Shown here piece by piece: positions 24,201 through 36,512 of a stretch of DNA of 64,000 nucleotides. The position numbers were made by a program, and so were the translations under genes. Where the stretch lies: NCBI GenBank assembly GCA_013400155.1, contig VXBM01000560.1:124001-188000 (forward strand), read 5' to 3'. Source of the DNA: Helopsaltes ochotensis. Lineage: Eukaryota > Chordata > Aves > Passeriformes > Locustellidae. Each line of letters begins with the position of its first letter. The stretch's first letter is position 1. The notes below the pieces were generated by a model. It was not told the DNA's origin and made no database searches. It saw only the letters and a program-made list of their open reading frames with translations.

Positions 24201-27200
24201 AATTTTTATTGTTACTTAGTAATGTAATCCTTTTCCCTTAATGATTTTACAGTGAAGTTTGTACTTAATGTTTGTTTTTAATTACTAAGTTTAATTACTC
24301 TGCCTCCAAAGTAAGGTCTGTCATCTATTTCCATTTTTCAGTTTCCATATGAGCTTTTAAAAGCGTTTCAAGCAAAAGCACAAAATTACCCACATGATGT
24401 ATTTGATTTCTTTAGTCTGTTCACACATGATAATAAGGACAGCACTGCAAATGTCAAATTAAAAGATCAGTTTTATGCCTGGTATAAACCAACTATACTA
24501 TGTTGCTTTCAAGTAGTATGATGCCTTTTATCAGAAAGGGAGTAATAATGAATCCCTGTGCCAATCAACCCTACGGGCTTGAATGGAGACAAGGAAAATA
24601 GGAGGAACAAATTTCATGGATAAATACCTCTTTGATAATTTTTTCTCTAACTGTATAAGAAAGTTCTTCGATTTATAGTTTCCAATCACCTGTGTTATCA
24701 CGCTTACCATCTTTTTAATGTTCGGCAGCGTTGTTGCAGTGGTAGCACATAATCAAGTTTTGTCTCAAGGGAAGTCTGAAAAGGACAGACAATAGAATAA
24801 GAGGCCAAGCAAACAGGAAAAATTAAATAACTGCTTCATGCCCTATCTTGAATCTGCAAAGCATTAGTGCATTTCAAAATGCTTAGAATGATTGCGTCCT
24901 TGTTTTCTTTTGGATCCGTGTGAATTCCCTACTGTACATTTGTTCATCTGTGGGGAAACATAGGTGCCATAATTTCTGTGATTCCGAACGTAAGACTGGA
25001 AACTTTTCAATGCAAATATTTTGAACAAAAAAATATGGCAAATATTAATGTTCATTTTCCTTACATGAAAACAATGTGTAGTATTTTTTTAATGAAATGC
25101 AAATAGATTTTTAATGATATTCCAAGTGAAGAACGGCATTCCTTTAGTGACACTAAGGAATATTCTTATTGCACATAGTCGTTCTAAAGGTTTTGTGTTT
25201 CTAAAAAACTTCTGGCTTGTATTTTTTAGGGTTATCCCAGCTCTGTGTTAAACTCCAAGATAATTTATCATCTCTTGCAAAGACTATTGAAATCATTAGG
25301 GAAAAACATTGATTTCTAAGCATTTTGCACCAGGACTTCAAAGAGTTTTTTGCTTGTTGATGTTGTGTCAGTGACACTGTCCAACCCTTACACATTTCAA
25401 TTACAAAGAAAGAAACTTTCAGTATCTTCCTTTGTAGCTGAGGGATGAAAGCATGGCAAGCTGGAGTGGCACACCAGCAGTGACTAGGCAGTCAGTAAAA
25501 GGGAAAAACCCAGCTCTGAATACTGTAAACACTAGACCATAGTGCACCACACAGAGATGACTAAAATTACAGGAATGATCAATGTCTTTGCAATCTATAG
25601 CAGCCTGCATTGTCTGCACCTGTCTTGTCAGATTTTTAATGTAAAAATGTAGTGCATTAATAGAAAAACAGGTGTTATAGCACTCCAGTTCTTTTGTACC
25701 TGTAGACAGTAAAATAGAGTATGTCTGAGATTTTTCTTACTCTTAAAAAACCCACTGAAATAGAAGTAACAAAATCCAGTAATATATTGCAGTTTTGAAG
25801 AAGCCCTTGACACTGGCAGCTGTTTACCTGCTGTGTTTCTTTCACATAGTGATGAACTCTATTGCTTTCTGCATAGCTATTAGAATTTCTTAAATACACA
25901 GTATGAAAAAGAAACCTGTGTGAGAAACCTGGGGAAAGCTGCAGAATTACCACTTTAGCCTTCAGTGATGATTGTTGTGGTTAGTTCTTGGATATCTGTT
26001 TTTCATGAGTGGCAAGTGTCTGTTTCTTCAAAACCTCCACCGTCGCTGCGTTGGTAGAATCAAGACTCTAAGAATAACAATATTATATTAAAAGCAGAGC
26101 TGTTGTTTGCCCATTTTACAGTCTGTAGGACTTCTGAGAACTGAAATGAGGCCATCTCTGACCCTTGTTCACCAATAGGTCAGTGATTTTCTTTACTTAC
26201 ATAGTCCTGTTAAAATCAAAGGGACTGTTGCTGATAATGTCCCAGGTAAAACACAACATATTAAACCTACAATATATAATTATTCATCTCTGTGTTGTAC
26301 AGCCTACGTTTGACTGATCAGTCATTGTTTTTAGGATGCAGCTAGTGAAAGATAATACACAGCCATGGATGTCAAGTCACACTGCTGTCAGGAAAACAAG
26401 CTGATGTCAGTTGTCTCCCGGTGTTCAGAAATTTCTATACAGTAGTGGCTTACTGTGGAGAAGAGTGAGACTTATTCTAAATTAATATTGTGCCCATAAA
26501 ATTACTTGGTCTGTGACAATCGATTTTTATTATTTCTTTTGCAGCACTGATAGCTTTGAAATTATTTTCTGAGTTGTGTTTTTATTCTTAAAAAACTTTT
26601 AACATTGAAAATCAATGCAGGATTTGACCTTTGATGTGCTTATGAAGGATACAGCTCAGATAACTTAAATGAAATGTCCTCTTAATTTGTAATTGTAGGT
26701 ATGCCTAAATTGCTGTTAATGTCTCTTGTCACTTGGGATTTTCAAACATACAGAAAAATTAAATGGTAAAGGATTGAACTCCTTGAAGACGTGATAGTGG
26801 TGTGCTGTTCAATTTAATGTCATAATTGTTTTGGTTATACCTTAGATAATGTCTTTTAATTTACACTGTTATTCTGAATGCTTTTTCTCTATTGAAAGCC
26901 ACTCTAAAATGAAGCATATCCATTTTTCTTTCCTTTTTAGTTCCTGCATAGCAAATACTAAGGAGACTGAAACTACTTTCTTGTTGCAGAGAGAGTATTA
27001 GTGGGGAAATTGCTTACTTGCAGCAGCTTTGGTGGAAGCTTAGGATGACCTATCTTTATCTTCTAGACTGTCACAGTGCAGTGCGAGATCGTAGAGAAGC
27101 TTTTACAGAGAGAGCTGAGGGGATGAAAGTTCTGCTAGGGCTAGGCATTGCAGGGGAGCTCAGGAAGTTCAGAGTTTATGTGAAAGCTCAGTAACCAGTA

Positions 27201-27213
27201 ATGTTCTAAAATT
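21237..27213. other. Unique AT-rich sequence, no supported gene
   Basis: No transposon or RNA gene recognised. Frames reach 96 codons (minus, 23579..23869) without recognisable features. A 14-bp perfect palindrome, TGACTGATCAGTCA, lies at 26311..26324, and a small tandem CATGGACTT duplication lies near 24053. Confidence 0.5.
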
Positions 27214-27250
27214 TATATATATATAATATGCCCTCACACACACACATACA
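27214..27250. repeat. Compound TA then CA microsatellite
   Basis: A TA run of about six units (near 27214..27225) and a CA run of about seven units (near 27235..27249), separated by TATGCCCT. Likely polymorphic. Confidence 0.85.
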
Positions 27251-28383
27251 TGTAGGTTTTTATTCTGTTATCTGGAGAGCAGGTAGTCCAAAGTGAGGCC
27301 AAGACACAGATGGCCATGAAAACAAAGCACAACAGAAAGTATTTTCCACTTATTTGGTGTTATCTTGGTCTACCTATGGCTTAACTTTTTCTGTGATTAT
27401 TCTGTAAATTTTTGAATGAGCTGAGTTAAAAGCCCTAAAGAGATGTCACAGCCTAGAGTGGGAAGGAGTACAGTGAGGATGCTTAAAAAATGTTTGAGGA
27501 GGTGCAGAGTGCCATTATTTCCAGGACAGTGGTTTTGAAGTGACATTTCCCTACTGAATGAAAAGTTTTAAGTCAGGTAGATATAAATGATAATGAAACT
27601 TGAATTGAATGAAGAAGGAACTGATTCTTATCTCTTTGTTTGAAAACACCTTTCTGAAAATAATATATGGAATATACAAAATAACACAAACATTTTACTT
27701 TTAAATAAACTAGATACATGTTTTGCAGCATATCTTGAGTTTGGAGAACAAGACATTATTTGGTCAAAAGTCATATTTGTCTTACAATAAAAGATGACTG
27801 AAGATTGTAGGCTTTTAAGTGTACACAGCATTGTTCAGTAGGTCTGTCCTTTGGCTAGGCAGAGCTGCTTAAATGTTTGTCTCTGAGGTTAATATGTTGC
27901 AGTTTTGTCATAACTTCTATGATTACAAAGGCTGAAGGAGGAAAAGGAACCCTCAGACCTTCTTTCAAGGCAGTTCAATTTGTGGTAAGATTTTCAACCC
28001 TGTGGCCTGAAGAGGGAAGAGGTGCCCAGATTCAAGTATGGAGCACTGATTTGACCTCATTTTCCACTCTCTCCAGTGCAACAAACAGATAGCCAAAGAG
28101 GTTTGTCTTTTCCCTTTCTCCTTTCTTTGAAGTCAGACAGCCAAGAAGGAACGTACATATTTTCTATTAGTTTTAGATCTTACAATAGTAATTAAGTTCT
28201 ACCAGATCCAGGACAGATGTATGAACAACCCCAGCTAATAAATTTTGTTAAAAAATACTCCCAGTTGATGCAGAATCCAGTCAGCTTTGCACATCTTTTC
28301 ATAATTTCATTTCTAGTTTTTGTTTCCCAAAATCTTTCTCAAGAAGCAGTGCTTAAAGTATTGTAAAGATCGAATGCGGTATT
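27251..28383. other. Unique sequence, no gene seen
   Basis: No repeat family recognised. The frame at 27877..28092 (71 codons) has no recognisable feature. Confidence 0.5.
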
Positions 28384-28433
28384 TACCGTTTTTACCCTAA
28401 TTTTTAATTACCGTATTTACCCTAATTTTTAGG
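28384..28433. repeat. 25-bp tandem duplication
   Basis: TACCGTTTTTACCCTAATTT at 28384 recurs as TACCGTATTTACCCTAATTT at 28409. Two units of 25 bases match at 22 positions. A partial GGTATTTACCG just upstream (28378..28388) suggests a degraded third unit. Confidence 0.85.
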
Positions 28434-31400
28434 GCTCTTTCCCCATTGTAAAAAGAATTAAGATTGGCTTGTATAAACTCTTTCTAATATTTGAGTTTTG
28501 TGTTCATACAACAACTTACAATTAGTGTTTCCTTATTTGTTTATTTGCCCTTCTCTGGGAATGGAAGGTAAGGTGTGTGTTCTTAGCCCCACGTAGCAGC
28601 TACTGGCTCTGATTGCTTTGGCCCAGATCCAAATCCAAGTCAAATTTGGATACCCCCAGTTATTACTGATACAAATAATATGATATAAGTAGTATTTGCA
28701 ATAAATGAGTATCTCTACTTTTACCTATCTTTCAGGTTAAACTGCTTGCCAAAAAACCATAGCTCCCTTACTAGGAGAAGAGGAAAATCCTCTCTTGGTT
28801 GTCTGGGCAGTTAGTATATCCATAAATAAGCATTGATCATATGATGATTAATATATGGGATATGATATTTTTAATTGTAGGGTGGCAAATTGTCTAAACT
28901 GACAGCAGTTTAAAAAATATTTGTCCTTTCCATAATTTTAAATCATATCTTACTTATTTTGAAGGTATTTTATTTTTATACTTTAGTGAACTGTAAAAAT
29001 ACTAGAAATGTCTATTATTTATTTTTATTTCTCATGCGGTGATAAGTCTGTGGATGTGCATCTAAACCCAAAGCAATTTATTAAATTATAAAAAAGATGT
29101 CTTTTGATTTTACTAAAATAAACTTTGCAACTTTGATTTCCCCACCCCAATCTTTAAAGATGAATTGTATGCTTCGTTTTAGGTGCTATAATGTAGTAAC
29201 ATCTAATTCTAGTACCCTCTTGTTCAGCAGGCTGTGATTTGCCAATATCAGTACCACTGTTCAAGTTTTACAGTCAGAGAAACTGTGGCAACTTGTCTGG
29301 GATTACTCAGAATTGTGTTTTCCTGTCTCCTTGTTCACCCTTTAGTGTAAATATCATCTTAATTCTAGGAACTCAATATTGAAAATGACCTCTTATAACT
29401 TGTCATTGGTGGCTTAAAAACAGCCTGTAAAATAACAACTGTCCTTCCATCAAACATTCCATGGCAGCAAAAATGGCAGCTCTTGTGAATATAGCTTCAT
29501 TTGCCAGAATATCATCCAAGCCTTCAATTTCTCCTGAGTGCTTTGAGAATACAAAAGAAACAGGTCTTGTTAATTGGTCCTGAGGTTGATGTTCGAAGCA
29601 GAGAGAGAAGGAATTCTATGTTTTAAATATTTTCCCTTGTATGGCATCTACATACATGCTGCCGTAAAGGGGGCCTTGCAGAGACCTGTCCCAGTTAGAA
29701 GTGACCCAAAGAAAGCAAGGTGGCACAGTCCTTTACAGAAAGAAATCTCCCATTTCTGAGAGCAGAGATTGTGCTAAAGGGGGGAGAGAGAGAGGAAGAA
29801 CTCTCACTGTTCTCAGTTGCACTGCAGATTGCAAACAATTTATTGGAAAAATGCTTTTTCAAAAATATTTGTTCTCATCCAGTTATACCTTCTCTCTGCT
29901 CTTTCACTTAGCCTTTCACATGCTATGTTGGCTCCCTAAACACATTGCTGCTTCTTTCTCCTCAGCAGTGCTTTTGTCACTGCTATTTCTTGGTGCTGTA
30001 GTTGGCAATTGACTGCTCTGCTTCCATTAGCAGTTTGGAGACTGCTTCTCCTTATCTTCAGTTAACTATAAAATTGTCCTGGCTTTTCAATGAAGACATT
30101 AGTTTGTTGGGATATCTGCAAAACCAGCTAAGAATAAGGTGTAATCTTTGCTGTGTGAAATGCAGCCTCTCTGCACAACAATTTTCCAGCCACTTGGAAA
30201 AAAATACTCTGACAGTGTTTCATACAGTAAGAGACTGAAACTATCCTATTGCCCTTTCAGGAGGTTTCCTTGCACCTCTTGATGTAAAACGGCTCGAGCT
30301 GGAAATGGTCACAGTTTTCAAGTTGATCACACCTTTTGACTTAGTTCAAATTATTGTTAATTGTTGAGGTACTTGTTGGCTGATCCTTGGGCTGTTCGCT
30401 GCTTTCAGATCTTAAAAAAAGATTAATGATCCCGTCTGGAAAAATAAAACAACAAGCAGTCAAGATGTTTGGCTGATATTTGACTGTATGACTGGAGTCC
30501 TAAACTTCTGAAAAAGGAAATTGCTTTCTTGACCTTTCACATTAAGGTTTATAGCTCTTATTGCATTATTTTGACTTTTTGACAGTTCGAATGTGTTTGC
30601 AAGGGATGTAATTCTTCCTGTGTTAATGGCTCTTGTTTGCACCTGAATGATTGTGTGTAAACATACGAGGGGCAGATGGCCTGAACTTCTTCCCATAACT
30701 CAAGCCTTTTTTCATAACTTAAGTGACTTCACCAAAAAATCTGAACTCTTAGACTGCTGCCAGGGTGATTCTGAACTAGTTGGTAGAACTTTCAGAAAAC
30801 CATTTTTTACTGCCAAGTGTTTTCAGTTCCCTGTTGCACCATCTGCTGGAAAAAAAACTTTGGCTTGCTGGCCTGGTCGCGTTCCACCCCTCCCTCCCCC
30901 TCCAGCGCTTTTTTTTCTTTCCTGGAAATATTTGGAGAATCTGCTTAGGGAAGCATATTGAAAAGGGGAAAATATTGGACTTGTGTGTAGTCAGTATAGT
31001 CAGTAGTCATTATAAACTGAACTGTGGTGAGATAGAAGAAGCTGCCATATTCCCTGTAAATAGTATGACTATCTTAGTTTAAAAGAAAGAATGTACAGTT
31101 AAACAAAGCAAATTTCCCTTTAAATGCCGGTTATATCTATATATCTAGTCTCAAACAAATATGGCTTTGATTACTTGGTTTTATGCTGCCATTTGCTTTG
31201 GAAAGGAGAACTGTAACCTTTAAGGAAAAAATCTGGTATAGCTGAGATATATTCCAACCTACTCTTAGAAGTACCAATGAAGAAACATTGGTGCCAGATT
31301 CCTCTGTCAAGAAACTGTTGTGTTAGCAGGTTCCAACAAAGATGGAACAGCAAAGACAAGGAGATGGAAGTGGTCAGGGTTATTAGTCATGCAGGCTTCT

Positions 31401-33147
31401 GCTTTGTCTGAGGTTCTGTAGGACTGTTACTCAACAGAATCAGCCAGAAAAAAATGACTGGTGTGGTGACTCTGGACAAGCATGAGGTGGTTTGGCTGAA
31501 AGGTAAGTGGTGGTAATGTACATTTTTATGTCATAGTCTTTGTGCAGAGATTCCTGTTGTGATCTCAGAGACTGTACTTTGGAGAATTTGCTACAATTGC
31601 AATTAACATGGACTACTGAAAAAGAAAATACTTAACAAGAAAAAGCACAATGAGGAAAAGAAATATTTCTTTTAAATAAATACAAGGAGGGAGAGGGAGT
31701 GAATGTTTAATCAGAGCAATAGAAAAAGTATTCTTGCAAGTTAGTTGTAAGATGACAAGTAAAGAAAGAAAAGCGTAACAGCAAAAGCAAGAAATGAAAA
31801 AATACGACAGCAGAAGTGATGATGAGGGAACATGAGATTTTTTCCTTCCTCTCTGGGTTTGAGTAATTTTTTTGGGACCATTTAATATTGTACATACTGA
31901 ACATAAGAAATATTATCGAGTCAGCTCAGAGATTGCATTTCATAACTAGTATTCTCCTGCCTACTTGCCTGTCACCCAGACTCCTGTTTTTGCCATTTGG
32001 GAATGAATCCTAGTGATCTTCCAGGCTTTTAGAAGTGTATGCTTTTGACAAGCTATTGACAATTATTTTCTATTTCTGCTGTGTTCTCCTTATTTAAATG
32101 TCAAAATCAACCTTGAGAAAATATGATAGTTAAATGATCACAGTTAAAAGGTTCTCACTTAGGAAGAGTTCCCTAGAGAAGACAGAAATTCTGGTGAGCT
32201 GTGCAGGTGTGTTCTGCCCTGAACAGACATTGAGCTGGTAGAAATGTCTTAAATGGCTAATCAGATGCTAAGAACTCTGAACTGGGAGGAGAATCTCTAA
32301 GGTAGAAGCAAATATTTGTGATCTCTCAGGATCTCCTGATTTAATTTGCAAATGGCAGAGGTGCTACCTGCAGACAGTAACAACGAGTCCTTTATCCTGG
32401 TTGGGGTTTCCCCAGTGCAGAGGACACACTGGCCCCCTGAACTGTGGGACTGTGTAAGAACAGGGAACAGCAATGCTGTGGGAGGGTCATGAAATCTTTT
32501 TGTGGGACTTGACATATCCTGTGTCCAGTGTGTAAAGACCAATAGCCAAATGGGCCAAGACACCATCAGAAAGAAAAGCTTTCTCTGTAACTCAGAAATC
32601 TGGTCTGTCAGTGAAAGGTAGCAGCATGAACATCAGTAGTCTAAACAACTGTTTAAGAATTTTTAAGTCTCAAATCATGCCACATATTTAGGGCTCACAG
32701 AAGTGATTTCCTTGCTGTCCTCACCTTCTGCCATTCACACCCCTCCTGAGCAAGGGAAATTGTGTGCATCAACTTTAACTTGTTCCGGAGGCTCTTGGTC
32801 GCTCCTGCCTTTTGCTCTTCTGATGCACTGTATAAATGGAGGCTGGAGACATGGCTTGGGTTTAGAAGGTAAATAACCTTGGAAGTAGGTATAGCTCCTG
32901 ACCAAATAGCTGCTTGTTGTCCAGATAGTTTGCGTCTTGCTTCTCTATTTAGGAGAAGCAGCAACTTCCTCTTTAATCCCTGATCCTGTTGTATGGGGCT
33001 GCCAGATGATTCACTCATTAGCCAACAGAGAAAGCCCCACATTTTTTCTGTTCCTTTCAGAGGTGAAGAAATCTTGGCTTGAAGTTGGCATCTGTGCAGA
33101 GATGGAAAAACTGCCTGAGGTTTTCTTCCCAGTTCCTGCAGTGCAAT
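28434..33147. other. Unique sequence, no supported gene
   Basis: The longest ungapped open frame of the window (158 codons, minus strand 32695..33171) ends the stretch. It has no recognisable domain and about that length is expected by chance once or a few times in 64 kb. A 25-base polypurine run lies near 29775..29800. No transposon was recognised. Confidence 0.45.
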
Positions 33148-33172
33148 TATGGCAAATTTATGATTTGCCATA
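33148..33172. repeat. 10-bp perfect inverted repeat
   Basis: TATGGCAAAT and ATTTGCCATA flank the five-base spacer TTATG. The arms pair perfectly. Function unknown; it could act as a hairpin or a dimeric protein site, or be chance. Confidence 0.7.
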
Positions 33173-34941
33173 CCCTGATGCTTAGGAATTTCTGTTTTAT
33201 AAATTCACTTGGAAATTTTTCCAGCACCTTTTGATGAATGCTTAGCAAGAATTAACAATGTTCTGAAGTGTTCAGAAAAAGTGACTTCTACAGAGGTGTT
33301 TCTCCTTAGAGTAACTGCTTTGCAGAACTGACCCCATCTGCTGTTTTTTTCTTCTCTGGCCGATCTTTTTAATTTGTAAGAGTACAGATATTTTAAGGAT
33401 GAAATCACTATGAAAAAAACCACAACTTGTTCAGTTTTTGAGTTCATTAGTACTAATTAGAACTCACTGTGAATTGTTATTGCACTTTTATGTTGCCATA
33501 CAAACGATTAAACCTCTACAGAATCACTCAACTGTACCCTAATATGAAAACTCAGCAGCAGCGCATGTAAAATTAATACATCATCAATCAGCTAGGAGTG
33601 AAACTGGGAGGTAAAGGGTTGATTTTACTTGTGTACTTGTTTTCAGTCTAAAGCTCCTAAAGCAAAGCTTATGCAGAAATTAGTGAAGTATGTATAAGCT
33701 CACTTCTAGGACCATAGGGATTGCAGTTCAGCCCTCACTATGTGTACAAAGCGGAGGTGCTTCAATGGTGCTTTTGTGCAGTATATTTTTGTTCTCAAAT
33801 ACACAGCCTTTACTCTTGTGCTTCCAACTCAGTGCACATCATCTAAATATGTACTGTATATTCATGAGTGATCTTTTAAAGTTTATGTCACAGAAGGAGA
33901 AACAGATACTAGGTATTATTTTTTATGGGTGGTTCAGGTCTTGAGTATTTACTGTCCAAAATAGTCAAGTCAATCTTGAAGTTATTGTTCAATTAGTTGC
34001 TGGAGCTAATACCTCCCCACCCACTCATTTATTTCTACTAAATTTAGGATTGTTCTGCAAACATTTATTTCTTCTTGTTCATATATATACACACACACAA
34101 ATACTTTGTTTCTACTATGGGAAAATAATCTTATGATTTTGTCTTGTAGAGTATTAAGCAATAATTTTTTAGAGTCACTTTGCCAAGTGATACTGTGAAG
34201 GATTTACTGTTTTGTGTGTGATTTAGGGCAGATAAGAAACCTTGGATTGGACAATTCACTTCCAGTCAAGCAGTTTATAAAACTTGCTGCTGCATTGCCT
34301 CCTTTAGTGGTTTTGTTTATTTTTTGTGTACAACTTTGTAAGAGCTGCTATAAGTAATGAATCTTTCAAGAATAACAATACTATGTAGAGTTTTCTAAAA
34401 TTGGTCTTATTTTTAATCTGGGACTTTTACTTGGAAGGGGGAAAAATATTTATATGTCAAGGATTTCAAGACTGGTTGGCCTAAATCCTGGACAAAGTCA
34501 CAGTCTTGCATGGCTCAATTCTCTGCATTGTGCTGAAGAAGTTTGAAATATGCTGATTCTGCCCCTTTGCTCGTGAGTCCTACATCTGCAGCAAGTGCCT
34601 GTGCATATCTGTTCATGTGTGTGGTGTGTATTTGATGCTTCCAGGAAGGCAGACAGAAAATCTTATAGAGGGTAATTCCTCTCCAGTAAGGGCAAATTAA
34701 GATCTTTCATCTTCCACGTGGCATGGCATTATTCTGAAATCCTTGTCCAAATATCTGATACGAATTTGTTTTAAGCCATGAAACTTCAAGCTGGCTTGTA
34801 TTGTTCCGGTTTTTATGATATTTAGGGCACTTTTCGCTATTTTTAATTTTGAGGATGTTGTCATAGGGCAAGTGAATGAGCATTTGTCTAACATTAAGAG
34901 CCCTTTCAGACCTTGAGAAATGACAACAGTTGTTGAATAAT
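33173..34941. other. Unique sequence with a small AT/AC microsatellite
   Basis: No gene seen. A compound (AT)n(AC)n repeat occupies 34081..34099. Confidence 0.55.
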
Positions 34942-35034
34942 ACAAAAACAAACAAACAAACCCAAACACCACCACCCCCCCCGCCCCCCAACAACAAACA
35001 AACATAAAGGAATAAAAACCAAAAAACCGCCCCA
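34942..35034 (+). repeat. A/C-rich tract with C-runs
   Basis: The plus strand begins with ACAAAAACAAACAAACAAAC, passes through a C8-G-C6 core (34975..34989) and continues in CAACAAACAAAC and AAAACCAAAAAACCGCCCC steps. The minus strand carries runs of six and eight G plus further GG and GGG runs, enough for a G-quadruplex. The glycine-rich minus-strand frames over this tract are composition artefacts. Confidence 0.85.
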
Positions 35035-35833
35035 TAACTATATGAAGACCAGACTTACAAAATACTGCAAGGTTAAGAATTAATCCATGCCTGTTCCTGC
35101 TGTTTTAGGTACTTTCTTCCCCCTTCTATTAAAGAAACTCCAAGACCTGGAACAGTAGGGCTTTTCTTATGGGAGGATGTTTGCTTCTTTCCCCAGTTTT
35201 TGGTTTTGCCTACTAACTTACTGAAGCCAATTAAAAGTGTTAACATAATAGAAGGGGCACAATATGATGACTTTTTTCCCACTTCAATCCCCTAAGAGCT
35301 CAACAAATACACTTTTTGAAAAACCTGATGCTGATATAACTCTGAAAATTATACTGAATCCTTATGAATCCTCTCAGTGTCACCTCAAGTTAAGGAGCTG
35401 GGAGTACAGAAATAGATCATTGTGATTCCAGTAACATCCATGAGAAGTTCTTCATTTGGAATCTACCATTAGCAACTGGCTGGGACTTAAGCACAAAGCA
35501 TTTGATTGGGGAATTCCTCTCATGTTCCTGGGTGTGTCCATTTTGCAGTATGTGAGGTTGGGAAGCATGGTAGAAATCTATTGCTGTCCATTAAGTAAGC
35601 TTTTTTGCACATAACGTGTCACTTGAAGATGTTTTGAATAGTAAGCTGCTACTATAACTTGATTTCTCTGTTGAGTAGACTTGTTCTTTAAATGGAAAAG
35701 GAAATTTTTTTCCAATATTGTTTAAGACGCAGTAAAATACATTGTAGGATTTTGTTATATGTGTAGAAAATCAGCACAGTAAATTTTCCATTTCTTAAGA
35801 GAACTTTGGAGATGGAAGTTATAGAATCCAGTT
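35035..35833. other. Unique sequence, no gene seen
   Basis: AT-rich sequence between the A/C tract and the LTR, without recognisable content. Confidence 0.55.
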
Positions 35834-36239
35834 TTGTGAGGATTTGACCCTGACTGTATGTCAGATGCCCATTAAAACCACTGTATCACTCCCCTCCTTA
35901 GCTGGACAGGGGAGAGAAAACATAATCAAAGGCTTGTGGGTTGATAAAAGGACAGGGAGAGATCACTCACTAATTACAAGGCAAAACAGAATTTACTTGG
36001 GGAAATTAGTTCAATTTATTGCCAATCAGGTCAGAGTTGGATAATGAGAGATAAAGCCAAATCTAAAAAGCACCTTCCTTCCCACCCTTACCTTCTCAGT
36101 TTTATTCCATAATTCCTCCACTGCCTCCTCTCCAGCAGTGTAGGGGGACGGGGAATGGAGGCTGCAGTCTCTGCTGCTCTTTCCTCCTCAGGGGAGGACT
36201 CCTCCCACTCTTTCCCTGCCCCACCTTGGGCTCTCCAGC
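35834..36239 (-). mobile_element. Avian endogenous retrovirus LTR, truncated by gap
   Basis: Starting at TGTGAGGATTTGACCCTGAC, the plus strand follows in order a repeat I recall as widespread in bird genomes: a CACTCCCCTCCTTAGCTGGA block near 35888, GGACAGGGAGAGATCACTCA near 35951, a GGCAAAACAGA...ACTTGGGGAAATTAG block near 35980, an ATTTATTGCCAATCAGGTCA block near 36015, TAATGAGAGATAAAGCC near 36041, and the GGGGACGGGGAATGG and CAGGGGAGGACTCCTCCCAC blocks near 36145 and 36190. The plus-strand start TG corresponds to the CA terminus of the LTR, so I place the element on the minus strand; this orientation is recalled, not proven. No retroviral coding sequence is present. The copy is diverged and enters the N gap at a CTCCAGC where the family has GC-rich near-repeats. 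Family name uncertain (ERV class II or III). Confidence 0.75.
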
Positions 36240-36445
36240 NNNNNNNNNNNNNNNNNNNNNNNNNNNNNNNNNNNNNNNNNNNNNNNNNNNNNNNNNNNNN
36301 NNNNNNNNNNNNNNNNNNNNNNNNNNNNNNNNNNNNNNNNNNNNNNNNNNNNNNNNNNNNNNNNNNNNNNNNNNNNNNNNNNNNNNNNNNNNNNNNNNNN
36401 NNNNNNNNNNNNNNNNNNNNNNNNNNNNNNNNNNNNNNNNNNNNN
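36240..36445. other. Assembly gap, 206 N
   Basis: Unresolved bases. The left edge is inside the LTR, the right edge is a run of about 16 A. Part of the LTR should lie within; the stated size may not be true size. Confidence 0.99.
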
Positions 36446-36512
36446 AAAAAAAAAAAAAAAACGAAGCCAAAAAAACCCCCAAACCAATCAAACAAAAAAC
36501 GCAAAAAACCCA
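36446..36512 (+). repeat. A-run plus A/C-rich tract at gap edge
   Basis: About 16 A bases are followed by irregular CAAAAAAACCCCC, CAAACC and CAAAAAAC steps. It resembles the A/C tracts at 2971..3149 and 34942..35034 and probably continues into the gap. Confidence 0.8.

Noticed and set aside
30590..30605. GTTCGAA tRNA B-box-like core
   Set aside because: No A box upstream and no cloverleaf can be drawn; the same holds for similar cores near 29590 and 58342.
32695..33171. Minus-strand open frame of 158 codons, the longest without N
   Set aside because: No recognisable domain or signal peptide. With roughly 6000 stop-to-stop intervals in six frames, a few of this length are expected by chance.
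34697..35035. Glycine-rich hydrophobic frames on the minus strand
   Set aside because: The N-terminal part is the complement of the A/C tract with C-runs; not protein-like beyond it.
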